From positions 62,001 through 126,000 of the forward strand of contig NZ_FQYP01000009.1 in assembly GCF_900141785.1 (NCBI RefSeq): a stretch of DNA of 64,000 nucleotides, written 5' to 3'. Both the position numbers and the translations under genes were made by a program. This document shows positions 1 to 9,689 of this stretch, one piece after another. The notes under the pieces were generated by a model. That model made no database searches. It was not told where the DNA came from and saw nothing but the letters and a program-made list of their open reading frames with translations. The DNA comes from Aquimarina spongiae (GTDB taxonomy: Bacteria > Bacteroidota > Bacteroidia > Flavobacteriales > Flavobacteriaceae). Position 1 is the stretch's first letter. Every line of letters begins with the position of its first letter.

Positions 1-43
1 TAAAATAAAAAACACGTAGGAAAAAACTTCTTTTTTTAATTGG

Positions 44-1012
44 CTATAACGTATGTTTTGAGAAGAATTCTAGAGCTCTTTTCTCATTATAATACACTGA
101 TTCAGAGCTGTAAAAACCAACATGTCCACCGTAAACAGGGACTTCAAGAAACACATGATCGTTCTTTTTTGCCTCGGTGTAAGGATAGCATTGATCTCCC
201 AAAAAGGAATCATTTTTTGCGTTAAGAATTAAGGTAGGAATGGCAATGTTTTTCAAAAACTGTTTACTACTACATTGGGTATAGTAATCAATAGCATCTT
301 TGTATCCATGCGCTTTGCTGGTATATAGATTATCGATGTCTATTAGGGATTTACATTGTTTTATTTGTGATTTACTAATGTGCTCAGGAAAAACAACTTG
401 TCGTTCATATAGTTTTGCTTTCAGGTGTTTGATAAAGCGTTGTTCGTATACAAAGTTTTTGGGTTTATTGATTTCCTGTAGAGAATTATACAAATCGCAA
501 GGTGCGGATATGGCCATAGCCGCTTGTAGTTCTGTAGGTAAAGTTCGGTTTTCACCTATGTATTTTAATACTAAATTTCCTCCAAGGCTAAAACCACAGA
601 GCGTAATAGCGCTATATTGTTGAGTGGCTAAAATATGATGAAGTATACGGGCTACGTCTTCGGTAACTCCAGCATTGTAGGACCTATAGAGTCGATTGAC
701 TTCACCACTGCAGTTTCTTAAGTTCACCAAAGCAGTATCCCATCCATTTTGATTAAGATGCCTGGCAAGACCCACCATATATTGACGCTGGGCATTACCC
801 TCAAGGCCATGAATAATAACACTTAATTTTTGATTGTTTTTGCCGGGGGCATAACTCCAATCCAAATCAATAAAATCCCCATCATCCAATTCTACTCGTT
901 CTCTGGTTTGTTCTACTCCATTTACTTTTCTGAAAAGATTGGGATAGATGGTAGAGAAGTGACCATTCCTAAACAAATGTGGTGGGGTATACGAAGAATC
1001 TATTACTGGCAT
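44..1012 (-). CDS. YheT-like alpha/beta hydrolase
   Basis: A 322-residue alpha/beta-hydrolase-fold protein of the YheT/ABHD1-3 type, probably an esterase or acyl hydrolase; the substrate is unknown. HGLEG (68-72) fits the oxyanion strand, GFSLGG (140-145) is the nucleophile elbow with Ser142, and GGHVGF near the C-terminus supplies the likely catalytic His. There is no signal peptide, so it is cytosolic. The ATG overlaps the stop of the upstream bestrophin gene by one base (TAATG), so the two are probably co-transcribed and translationally coupled. The family is clear from the elbow and length; the precise reaction is not. Confidence 0.85.
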   Translation of the reverse strand: MPVIDSSYTPPHLFRNGHFSTIYPNLFRKVNGVEQTRERVELDDGDFIDLDWSYAPGKNNQKLSVIIHGLEGNAQRQYMVGLARHLNQNGWDTALVNLRNCSGEVNRLYRSYNAGVTEDVARILHHILATQQYSAITLCGFSLGGNLVLKYIGENRTLPTELQAAMAISAPCDLYNSLQEINKPKNFVYEQRFIKHLKAKLYERQVVFPEHISKSQIKQCKSLIDIDNLYTSKAHGYKDAIDYYTQCSSKQFLKNIAIPTLILNAKNDSFLGDQCYPYTEAKKNDHVFLEVPVYGGHVGFYSSESVYYNEKRALEFFSKHTL

Positions 1013-2013
1013 TAATACAAGATATTGTCTTTGGGTTTTACTTTTTCTGGTAAATCTTTCTCATCCAGCATGTCTCGCAGATCAATTTCAATGGTTCTGC
1101 ATAATGCTGTCATCGGGACATCATTAACACGTCCTTCAAAAGGATCTTCACTATTACTTCCGATTTTTTCCATAGTGGTAAACACCCAGGAGACTAAAAC
1201 AGACAAAGGAATCATTAAAAAGATAAACCAACGTTGTATCTCGTCTGGCATTGTGGCTAATTCAGATTCAAAAACATTGAGCATCCCAAAAGGAAGTAAG
1301 AGCACAAAAATCCATGTAAATACGGTGCTAAAATAAGCATATTGTCTAGGGAAAGGTGTATTTTTAATACGCTCGCATTTTCCCTGAAGGTTATATAATT
1401 CTTCAAGAACTCCATGAAACAATTGCTTGTCAAATTCTGTTATTTTCCCTTCTTTACATAACTTTTTGATATGAAGTCCTTGGTTTTTTACAATATGAGT
1501 GGCTGTATTTTTTCTGTTTAATAAGTCTTCATATTCCTCCTGCGTAACAAATTGTTTAGTAGCATCACAAGCGGGTTGTTGTTCCCCGTGTTTTTTGAAA
1601 AGGCTCTCTACCGAAGAATTTTCCTTAATCGAGAAGGAGGTAGGTTGCCGTAGTTGTATACGCAATGCATTGATCCAGGCAATATGGCGATGAATCAGAA
1701 CACTTTTGGTTTGATGATCATCTTCTACCAAACAAAGTACCTGATTTGCCCAGGTTCTGGAGTAATTCACGATACCACCCCAAATTTTTCGACCTTCCCA
1801 AAAGCGATCGTAACTCTGACTATTTTTGAAACCGATATAAAAGGCAACCGCAATCCCAATCACAGTTAGCGGTTGGAAAGGGATATCAATAAAGGTCCAA
1901 TCCAAAAAATAATAAGCAGAGAAGACCAAACCAGAATAGAGAATAAAGAATAAAATGTTTTTCCACCCGAACCGTAAGATAAGTCCCCAACCAATGTTTC
2001 TTTTGATATACAT
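1012..2013 (-). CDS. Bestrophin family anion channel
   Basis: A 333-residue membrane protein matching bacterial bestrophins (UPF0187), pentameric chloride or anion channels of the inner membrane. Hydrophobic pairs lie at about 17-60 and 235-285. The motif GFKNSQSYDRFWEGRK near residue 62 is typical of the family neck region, and the acidic-rich C-terminal part around DPFEGRVNDVPM is also a hallmark. It is the first gene of a two-gene minus-strand operon with the YheT-like hydrolase. Nothing shows its regulation. The family is confident; ion selectivity cannot be read from the sequence. Confidence 0.88.
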   Translation of the reverse strand: MYIKRNIGWGLILRFGWKNILFFILYSGLVFSAYYFLDWTFIDIPFQPLTVIGIAVAFYIGFKNSQSYDRFWEGRKIWGGIVNYSRTWANQVLCLVEDDHQTKSVLIHRHIAWINALRIQLRQPTSFSIKENSSVESLFKKHGEQQPACDATKQFVTQEEYEDLLNRKNTATHIVKNQGLHIKKLCKEGKITEFDKQLFHGVLEELYNLQGKCERIKNTPFPRQYAYFSTVFTWIFVLLLPFGMLNVFESELATMPDEIQRWFIFLMIPLSVLVSWVFTTMEKIGSNSEDPFEGRVNDVPMTALCRTIEIDLRDMLDEKDLPEKVKPKDNILY

Positions 2014-2122
2014 GTGTGAATTTTTGTTCTAAAATAAGAATACCAAGTGCCTTTTCAAAGTGCTAGTGTAATTTGAGGATTATTCAATTCCTTTTGTTAT
2101 GCGTGCATAATAAAATGTTTCG

Positions 2123-2130
2123 TATTTTTG
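2123..2130 (+). promoter_or_regulatory. -7 element of the thioesterase gene
   Basis: TATTTTTG is an exact match to the Bacteroidota -7 consensus TAnnTTTG, 19 bp before the ATG at 2150. It implies a short 5' UTR of about 12 nt. No clear -33 TTTG sits at the usual spacing. Confidence 0.5.
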
Positions 2131-2149
2131 TAAAGCAAAAAACAAAGAT

Positions 2150-2626
2150 ATGTACATAAAAGATTTTGAAATACGTTGGAATGATATCGATGCTAATCGT
2201 CACCTGGCAAACAAGGCATATATAGAATTTGCTGCACATACTCGTATGTCTTTCTTGTCAGAACAAGGGTTTGACAGAAGATTATTAGGGAAGTTCAATG
2301 TTGGGCCTGTGGTTTTTTATGAACATATCTATTACTTCAAAGAGGTTTTTTATGGACCTCCGGTACGAGTTTCTCTAGAAGTCTCTGGGCTTAGTGAAGA
2401 TGGAATGTTTTTTGAATTTAGACACAACTTCTACGACTACAAAGGAAGAAATTTTGCGCAATGCGAAATGATGGGAGCGTGGATGGATCTAGGAAGTAGA
2501 AAACTAATCCCACTACCAGAAGAGATGATGAAATTTATGGATAAGATAGAACGTCCATCTGATTTTAAAATTCTTACCAAAGAAGATACCAGAAGATTTA
2601 ATAAAAAGCCTGTAGATTTAGGGTAA
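2150..2626 (+). CDS. Acyl-CoA thioesterase, hotdog fold
   Basis: A 158-residue 4-hydroxybenzoyl-CoA-thioesterase-type hotdog protein, expected to hydrolyse acyl-CoA or acyl-ACP thioesters in the cytosol. The N-terminus carries WNDIDANRHLAN (9-20), the family motif with the presumed catalytic Asp followed by N/H-x-x-N. Length is right for a single hotdog domain. It is transcribed alone, and its 3' end overlaps the convergent EamA transporter gene by 9 bp. The substrate is not determinable. Confidence 0.85.
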   Translation: MYIKDFEIRWNDIDANRHLANKAYIEFAAHTRMSFLSEQGFDRRLLGKFNVGPVVFYEHIYYFKEVFYGPPVRVSLEVSGLSEDGMFFEFRHNFYDYKGRNFAQCEMMGAWMDLGSRKLIPLPEEMMKFMDKIERPSDFKILTKEDTRRFNKKPVDLG

Positions 2627-3511
2627 AGCCTTAGGTTTTTTGGTGACCAGGTAGACACCGATAAACACCAAGACAGCCGAGATCACTTTAATCAGATTCA
2701 AAGAATCTGCTCCCATAGCCATGGCAAAACTAATGGCGAGTAAAGGTTGTAAATAGATAAATGCACCAATGGTAGAGGCTTTTAGCGTTTTTAATGCAAA
2801 AACATTCAGTAAATAGGTAAAGAAGGTCGTACCCACTACGACAAAAGCCATTTTCAAAATCACATCAAATGGAAGAGATGTCCACGCTACCTCATTAAAT
2901 TCTGAGATAGTCACTGGAAAGTTAATCACTATGGCGAGTAGAAAAAACCATTTCATCAATGTAAAAGAATGGTACTTGGCGGTAAGCGGTTTTACCATTA
3001 CCAAATAAATCGCATAAGAGGCTGCGTTGATGATAAAAAGCGCATTTCCTAAAGGGATATTTGGAGCGTCTTGACGCACTTCGGCACCAAAAAGAATAAG
3101 CCCTAGTGCTCCAGAAAACCCTAGTAATATTCCTATGGTTCTTAGAATGGTGATTTTTTCTTTTATAAAGATGGCCGAAAGGATAAATACCATAATCGGA
3201 GATATGGTAATCATTACCGAACTATTAATCGGGGTAGAGAGTTGTAATCCTTTAAAAAACATCAGCATATTGATGACCATTCCAAAAACGGTACATCCCA
3301 GTATTCTGGGCCAGTCTTTACGATCAATTTTTTCTTTAGGTGCCCAGAAAGCGGCAATCCAAAACAACGCAGCAGCACCAACTACCCGTAGCAAAATAAA
3401 CCCAAAGGGTTTAATATACGTAGGCATGATTCCTTTGGCAACGGTATGATTTACTGCATAAATCAAACTGGCACCAAAGGCAGCAAGTAATGCTGCGGTT
3501 CTTTTATCCAT
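2618..3511 (-). CDS. EamA/DMT family transporter
   Basis: A 297-residue inner-membrane protein with about ten hydrophobic helices arranged as two EamA repeats, typical of drug/metabolite exporters of the RhaT/YdcZ kind. It starts 8 bp inside the end of the upstream ArsC-like gene, so the two form an operon. The substrate is unknown; members export amino acids, nucleosides or other metabolites. There are no atypical residues or truncation. Confidence 0.88.
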   Translation of the reverse strand: MDKRTAALLAAFGASLIYAVNHTVAKGIMPTYIKPFGFILLRVVGAAALFWIAAFWAPKEKIDRKDWPRILGCTVFGMVINMLMFFKGLQLSTPINSSVMITISPIMVFILSAIFIKEKITILRTIGILLGFSGALGLILFGAEVRQDAPNIPLGNALFIINAASYAIYLVMVKPLTAKYHSFTLMKWFFLLAIVINFPVTISEFNEVAWTSLPFDVILKMAFVVVGTTFFTYLLNVFALKTLKASTIGAFIYLQPLLAISFAMAMGADSLNLIKVISAVLVFIGVYLVTKKPKALP

Positions 3512-3857
3512 GTATGGCTTCTTTTGCTTCGGCTACCACTTTTTTACTATTTCCAACAAAAATTTGCTGATCGTGGATAAACACCGGGCGTTTTAGGAAT
3601 GTATAGTGCTCAAGGATTAGATTTTTATAATCCTCTTCGGTAAGGTTTTGATTTTTGAGATCACGCTCTTTATACAATCGTGCCCGTTTGCTGAATAAGG
3701 CTTCGTAGCTTCCAGCCAGCTGATGCATTTCCTGGATTTGTTCGTTGGTGATCGCTTCTGTTTTGATATCCTGCAATACTACTTCTGAAGGAAGTTCTAA
3801 TTCGTTGATGATGCGTTTGCAAGTATCACAGGTAGAGAGATGGTATAATTTTTTCAC
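3504..3857 (-). CDS. ArsC/Spx-family thioredoxin-fold protein
   Basis: A 117-residue member of the arsenate reductase (ArsC)/Spx family. Residues 8-14 contain STCDTCK, a CxxC disulfide motif as in Spx rather than the single Cys of classical ArsC. LKRPVFI near residue 88 is the conserved cis-Pro strand. It may be a thiol oxidoreductase or a reductase of unknown substrate. RNA-polymerase binding as in Firmicutes Spx is not expected in Bacteroidota. It is the first gene of an operon with the EamA transporter (8 bp overlap). Confidence 0.8.
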   Translation of the reverse strand: MKKLYHLSTCDTCKRIINELELPSEVVLQDIKTEAITNEQIQEMHQLAGSYEALFSKRARLYKERDLKNQNLTEEDYKNLILEHYTFLKRPVFIHDQQIFVGNSKKVVAEAKEAIHG

Positions 3858-3918
3858 AGCTGAAATTATTTAATGTCAAAATCATCACAAAGGAAATTCA
3901 TTTAAGAATTAAAACTTA

Positions 3919-3926
3919 TATTTTTG
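3919..3926 (+). promoter_or_regulatory. -7 element of the dinB-like gene
   Basis: TATTTTTG matches TAnnTTTG exactly and sits 20 bp before the ATG at 3946, in the 88-bp divergent gap to the ArsC-like gene. Confidence 0.5.
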
Positions 3927-3945
3927 GCTAAAAATTAAGAACTTC

Positions 3946-4401
3946 ATGCAACATCTTTTAGAAATTACACGCACGAATCGTCGTTTACTAGAAAAAATTC
4001 TTAACGCTCATTCGCTAGAGCAACTCAATACCGTTCCAGAAGGGTTTCAAAACAATTTAATCTGGAACATTGCGCACGTTATTGTCACGCAGCAGCTGTT
4101 AGCCTATAAATTAAGTGGACTACCGATGATGGTGAGTGATGAAATGGTGGCTAAATTTAGAAAAGGTACAAAAGCCGAAGGTGTGGTATCACAAGAAGAA
4201 GTAGATCAAGTACGTTCGCTTTTATTTACGACCTTGGATCAAACCGAAAAAGATATCGAAGCTGGAATTTTTAAAAACTTTCAGGAGTATCCTACTAGTA
4301 CAGGTTTTGTGTTAAAATCTATAGAAGATGCGATGAATTTCAATAATTTTCATGAAGGAATTCACCTGGGATATGTTTTGGCATTGAAAAAGGCGTTGTA
4401 A
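3946..4401 (+). CDS. DinB family four-helix protein
   Basis: A 151-residue DinB/YfiT-like helical bundle protein. The likely metal ligands are the His of NIAHVIV (about 48) and HEGIHLGY (about 137-144, H-x3-H), the usual arrangement of three His on a four-helix bundle. Proteins of this family act as metal-dependent thiol transferases or DNA-damage-inducible proteins, but most are uncharacterised. It is preceded by its own promoter and transcribed alone, 42 bp before the serine hydrolase gene. Confidence 0.8.
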   Translation: MQHLLEITRTNRRLLEKILNAHSLEQLNTVPEGFQNNLIWNIAHVIVTQQLLAYKLSGLPMMVSDEMVAKFRKGTKAEGVVSQEEVDQVRSLLFTTLDQTEKDIEAGIFKNFQEYPTSTGFVLKSIEDAMNFNNFHEGIHLGYVLALKKAL

Positions 4402-4443
4402 GCCATTTTTGATGAAGAAATAAGGTGCATTAAATCAAAAATC

Positions 4444-5961
4444 ATGATGAAACACTATGGGTATCTTTTCCTTTTAGGACTCCTGTTTATTGGTTGTGCT
4501 AAAGAACAACAACCGAAATTTGATAAGACCAAAAATTTTGAACAAGAACTCCTTCAGCTACAAGATTTTTTTAAAATTCCTGGCTTGGCCGTTGTCGTTC
4601 TTGAAGGTGAAGAAACTGTACAAGAAGCCTATTTTGGAGTTTCGGATGTGGAGCGTAAGATTGCCCTTGATGCCGAAGTAGTATTTCCTATAGCTTCTGT
4701 GACCAAGGTCTTTTCGGGAGTATTAATGATGAAATTAGTTGAACAAGGGAAACTGTCTTTGGATGATTCCCTAAAAACTTATTTTCCCAACCTGCCTATC
4801 AAAGAACCTATATTAATCAAACATGTTTTATCCCATACTTCCCAGGGTGATGAAGTAGGAAAACATTTTTATTATAGTTCCCGTTTTGGAGCGCTTACCA
4901 AAATCATCGAAGAAGGGTCTGGGGATACTTTTGAAGCGTATATGAAAGCTGAGATATTTGATCCTTTGGGCTTGAAAAACACCTTTTTGCTCAAAGATTC
5001 TTTGCAGCTAGCCGAAAGTAATTTTACAGTAGCGCAGCCCTATATTCTGGAAGAAGGCACTATTACAAAAGGTTTTATGGATTATGGATCTTCTGCTTCT
5101 GCAGGGATTGTATCTAATTTGAAGGATTTAAGCACTTTTAACAATGCCTTGGATCAGGATATACTGATTTCTAAGGAATCCAAAGAGTTGTTATTCAAAG
5201 GTATTGAAGAAGACTTACCCTATGGATATGGTATTTTTAGTGAGAAATTTCAAGGCGAACCGTTGATTTGGGCCTATGGTCAGTATGATTGTTATTCAGG
5301 TTTGTGGTTGAAAGTTCCCTCAAAAAATTTGTCTCTTATTCTGTTAGCCAACAATAACTTAATGAGCGATCCGGCAAGATTGATCTATGGAGATGTTACA
5401 TCTTCACTTTTTGCATTAAGCTTTTTGAAAAACTATGTCTACCAGATTTCAGATATGCCACTCTTCGAGACAGGGGCATCTACTACAACCGAACAAGCAT
5501 ATACAAATAAAGAGTTTTATCAAAAAAAACTACTATCGCAAGCGCTATCTTCTTCTTTTATGGCTAGGTTTGATGTAAAACATATGGAAACCAGTAAAAT
5601 GCTTCTTAATAAAGTATTTTCAGAGTTCCCTAACTATCTGGAGTATGCAGATATCAATCTCATGCACACGCTTTCTTTTTTGAAAGACGTTGCATTTTAC
5701 AGGGATATGGAGTCTTTTAATGATTTTGATCAACAAATAGAAGAGATGGGTGTGCATTTACTGAAACAAGATCCACATAATCCTTATCTGCATATGTATA
5801 TGGGAACCTATTTTGATAGGAAAGGGGATGTCGAAAAAACATTCTTTCATTTTCGTCAAATTGTTGAAGCAAATAACTTTTCTAGGAATTGGTATACGGT
5901 TGAAGCCGAAAACTGGTTAAAAGAGACAAAACCAGATTACAAAATATCAAAGGCAAAATAA
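4444..5961 (+). CDS. Lipoprotein serine hydrolase, beta-lactamase fold
   Basis: A 505-residue lipoprotein with a beta-lactamase/class C PBP-like catalytic domain. The lipobox ends at Cys18 (LLFIGC). The nucleophile motif SVTK (S85, K88) is followed at about 140 by YYSS, which may fill the YxN role. Residues from about 330 to the end form a helical, TPR-like tail found in some Bacteroidota esterases. It is probably an envelope esterase or D-Ala peptidase-like enzyme, not a resistance beta-lactamase. Start at 4444 (ATG ATG); the second ATG is equally possible. It ends 25 bp inside the convergent neighbour. Confidence 0.82.
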   Translation: MMKHYGYLFLLGLLFIGCAKEQQPKFDKTKNFEQELLQLQDFFKIPGLAVVVLEGEETVQEAYFGVSDVERKIALDAEVVFPIASVTKVFSGVLMMKLVEQGKLSLDDSLKTYFPNLPIKEPILIKHVLSHTSQGDEVGKHFYYSSRFGALTKIIEEGSGDTFEAYMKAEIFDPLGLKNTFLLKDSLQLAESNFTVAQPYILEEGTITKGFMDYGSSASAGIVSNLKDLSTFNNALDQDILISKESKELLFKGIEEDLPYGYGIFSEKFQGEPLIWAYGQYDCYSGLWLKVPSKNLSLILLANNNLMSDPARLIYGDVTSSLFALSFLKNYVYQISDMPLFETGASTTTEQAYTNKEFYQKKLLSQALSSSFMARFDVKHMETSKMLLNKVFSEFPNYLEYADINLMHTLSFLKDVAFYRDMESFNDFDQQIEEMGVHLLKQDPHNPYLHMYMGTYFDRKGDVEKTFFHFRQIVEANNFSRNWYTVEAENWLKETKPDYKISKAK

Positions 5962-6716
5962 GAAGCAACGTCTTCTTTATTCATTTTAATTTCTATTGGT
6001 CCTTCGGCATACGAACTGATTTCGTAGGTATTGTAATACAAAATTACTGCCGTATCCGTGAATCCTATATTTTCTGGTAGTGCAAATGCATCATTTTCAA
6101 AAAAGAAACCAGTGCTATTAATGGATTCGCTCTGTAAGATTTCATATGTGGATCGAAATACACGTTCAGCATAATCTTTGAAAGCGCTATAATTTTTAAA
6201 TAACTTCTTGTTTTGAATGGGCAATCCGGTTTTGCGATCTATATTAATAAATGAAACCGCTCCGTAGCCATGCGCTCCACCGGTAAAGACATAAGAGTCC
6301 ATCAATATAGAGATCATACTTTGGCATTGAAAACTCACCTCAGAGTCTATGGATACTTCATACGGAGGAATTTCTTCTGGGAATTCTTGATGTGCCTCCT
6401 GATAAGATCGGTTAAATCGTCTAATCGCTTGTTTTATTTCTGTCGAAGATGAGTTTTCTTCCAAACTCAATACAGTACAAGCTGCTTTTTCAATCTCCTT
6501 ATTTATTTTTTTACAAATAGGGTTGTCATTTATAATATTAACAAGACGGATATCTACTGTAGGACAATCTTCTCCTTCGCAAAGTGAATGTGTATTGTTA
6601 GTGATATTTTGTTTTTCAAAAGTGAAAGATTCATTGGTATTGCAGGCTTGCAGCAGCAATATAAATGAGGCAAAAAATAATGAAAAAAATCGGCTGTTAG
6701 GTTTTGTGTTAATCAT
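5937..6716 (-). CDS. DUF4163/DUF3298 (RsiV/PdaC-like) lipoprotein
   Basis: A 259-residue lipoprotein (LLLQAC, Cys25) with an N-terminal DUF4163-like part and a C-terminal DUF3298-like part; GGAHGYGAVSF near residue 150 is the usual conserved turn. Relatives include Bacillus RsiV and PdaC, but the domain alone gives no enzymatic role. It is likely anchored in the envelope, and the 3' end overlaps the serine hydrolase gene. No sigma factor is adjacent, so an anti-sigma role is not supported. Confidence 0.75.
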   Translation of the reverse strand: MINTKPNSRFFSLFFASFILLLQACNTNESFTFEKQNITNNTHSLCEGEDCPTVDIRLVNIINDNPICKKINKEIEKAACTVLSLEENSSSTEIKQAIRRFNRSYQEAHQEFPEEIPPYEVSIDSEVSFQCQSMISILMDSYVFTGGAHGYGAVSFINIDRKTGLPIQNKKLFKNYSAFKDYAERVFRSTYEILQSESINSTGFFFENDAFALPENIGFTDTAVILYYNTYEISSYAEGPIEIKMNKEDVASYFAFDIL

Positions 6717-6914
6717 CTACTAAAGATATTCATTGATATATGATTAGAACGAATTAAATCATACATTTGTTCAGTTTTTTAACAAAAAAAGCAAGTTATT
6801 TTTTCTCGTAAAAATGTACAAATAAATGTAAAGAGTTATAGCAAAGTTTTTGACCAGAATCGAAAACAATGAGTTAGCGAGTTCCATTTGACATTTGAAA
6901 CGATACTTAAACAT

Positions 6915-8054
6915 ATGAAATTTAATACCAAAACTATACACGGGGGACAGCAACACGATCCAGCATATGGAGCAGTGATGCCACCAATTTACCAAACCTC
7001 AACCTATGCGCAAACCACACCAGGAGGACATAAAGGGTTTGAATATAGTAGGACACATAACCCAACACGACAAGCCTTAGAAAATGCATTAGCCAGTATT
7101 GAAAATGGAAAACATGGATTGGCATTTGGATCAGGATTGGCGGCAATTGATGCAGTTATTAAATTATTAAAGCCCGGTGATGAGGTAATTTCTACCAATG
7201 ATTTATATGGAGGGACCTACCGTTTGTTTACCAAGATTTTTGAAGATTTTGGTATTAAGTTCCATTTTATTGGAATGAAAGATGCAGATAAGGTAGAGCG
7301 TTATGTAAATGATCATACAAAACTGATCTGGGTAGAGACGCCAACAAACCCAATGATGAATATCATTAATATCAAAGCAATTGCTGGTGTTGCCAAAAAA
7401 CACAATGTTTTGTTGGCTGTAGATAATACCTTTGCTACACCATATTTACAAAGGCCATTAGACTTGGGAGCAGATATCGTAATGCACAGTGCTACCAAAT
7501 ATATAGGAGGACACAGTGACCTGGTAATGGGAGCGCTTATTGTAAAAGATGATGCTGTTGCAGAGAAATTGTATTTTATACAAAACGCCAGTGGCGCAGT
7601 TTGTGGTCCACAGGATAGCTTCCTTGCGCTTCGTGGTATCAAAACATTACACATTCGTATGCAACGCCATTGCGAAAACGGTGAGGCGATTGCAAAATAC
7701 TTAAAAAATCATCCAAAAATCGAAAAAGTATATTGGCCAGGTTTTGAAGATCATCCAAATCATGATATTGCCAAAGAGCAAATGGATGGTTTTGGAGGAA
7801 TGATTTCTTTTGTGCCTAAAGGCAGCGATTATGAAAGTGCAATCAAAATTGTAGACAACTTAAAGATTTTTACACTTGCAGAGTCATTAGGAGGGGTAGA
7901 GAGCCTTGCAGGGCATCCTGCAAGTATGACACATGCTTCTATACCGAAAGAAGAAAGAGAAAAAACCGGGGTTGTTGATTCGTTAATTCGATTGAGTGTA
8001 GGTATAGAAGATGTAGATGATCTTATTGCTGATTTGGAACAAGCAATAGGGTAA
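6915..8054 (+). CDS. Cystathionine gamma-synthase/lyase family PLP enzyme
   Basis: A 379-residue Cys/Met-metabolism PLP enzyme. I chose the ATG at 6915, not an in-frame TTG at 6888, because MKFNTKTIHGG is the normal family start. SRTHNPTR (45-52) contacts the cofactor phosphate, DNTFATP (170-176) holds the PLP-ring Asp, and SATKYIGGHSD places the Schiff-base Lys at 195. It should catalyse gamma-replacement or elimination on homoserine esters or cystathionine, or act as a methionine gamma-lyase; these cannot be told apart by eye. It stands alone, 99 bp before gdhA. Confidence 0.88.
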   Translation: MKFNTKTIHGGQQHDPAYGAVMPPIYQTSTYAQTTPGGHKGFEYSRTHNPTRQALENALASIENGKHGLAFGSGLAAIDAVIKLLKPGDEVISTNDLYGGTYRLFTKIFEDFGIKFHFIGMKDADKVERYVNDHTKLIWVETPTNPMMNIINIKAIAGVAKKHNVLLAVDNTFATPYLQRPLDLGADIVMHSATKYIGGHSDLVMGALIVKDDAVAEKLYFIQNASGAVCGPQDSFLALRGIKTLHIRMQRHCENGEAIAKYLKNHPKIEKVYWPGFEDHPNHDIAKEQMDGFGGMISFVPKGSDYESAIKIVDNLKIFTLAESLGGVESLAGHPASMTHASIPKEEREKTGVVDSLIRLSVGIEDVDDLIADLEQAIG

Positions 8055-8098
8055 GTTATTAAATTCAAAAAAACAGATATGGTTTTTTAAGAATATCA

Positions 8099-8106
8099 TA
8101 TCTTTG
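8099..8106 (+). promoter_or_regulatory. -7 element of gdhA
   Basis: TATCTTTG fits TAnnTTTG exactly, 47 bp before the gdhA ATG, in the short gap after the PLP enzyme gene. Confidence 0.5.
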
Positions 8107-8150
8107 AGACCAAATTTTACTTATCAAATAAGAATCCATTAATTCTTTAA

Positions 8151-9497
<1,347 letters not shown>

Positions 9498-9517
9498 ATA
9501 AATAACATAATATATGA

Positions 9518-9557
9518 CAAAAGCCGTTCGGGACTCCGAACGGCTTTTGTTTTTTTG
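9518..9557 (+). terminator. Rho-independent terminator of gdhA
   Basis: A 14-bp perfect stem (9518-9531 with 9536-9549), loop GACT, followed by a run of seven T. It lies 20 bp after the gdhA stop. Confidence 0.92.
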
Positions 9558-9689
9558 AAGCACTTGAGTTCAGTTTTTAGGGACTATAAACTTTTTATAA
9601 AAAAATTAATTTTTTTAGGTAACAAATCAAAGAGGAAAGATACTTAACTATAGCGATAAAGAATTAATCAAAAAAACAACGAATCAGAC

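Noticed and set aside
4444..5961. Antibiotic-resistance beta-lactamase
   Set aside because: Only the SVTK motif is shared; the long helical C-terminus and lipobox fit an esterase-like envelope protein.
6888..6914. TTG start of the PLP enzyme frame
   Set aside because: The ATG at 6915 gives the normal family N-terminus.
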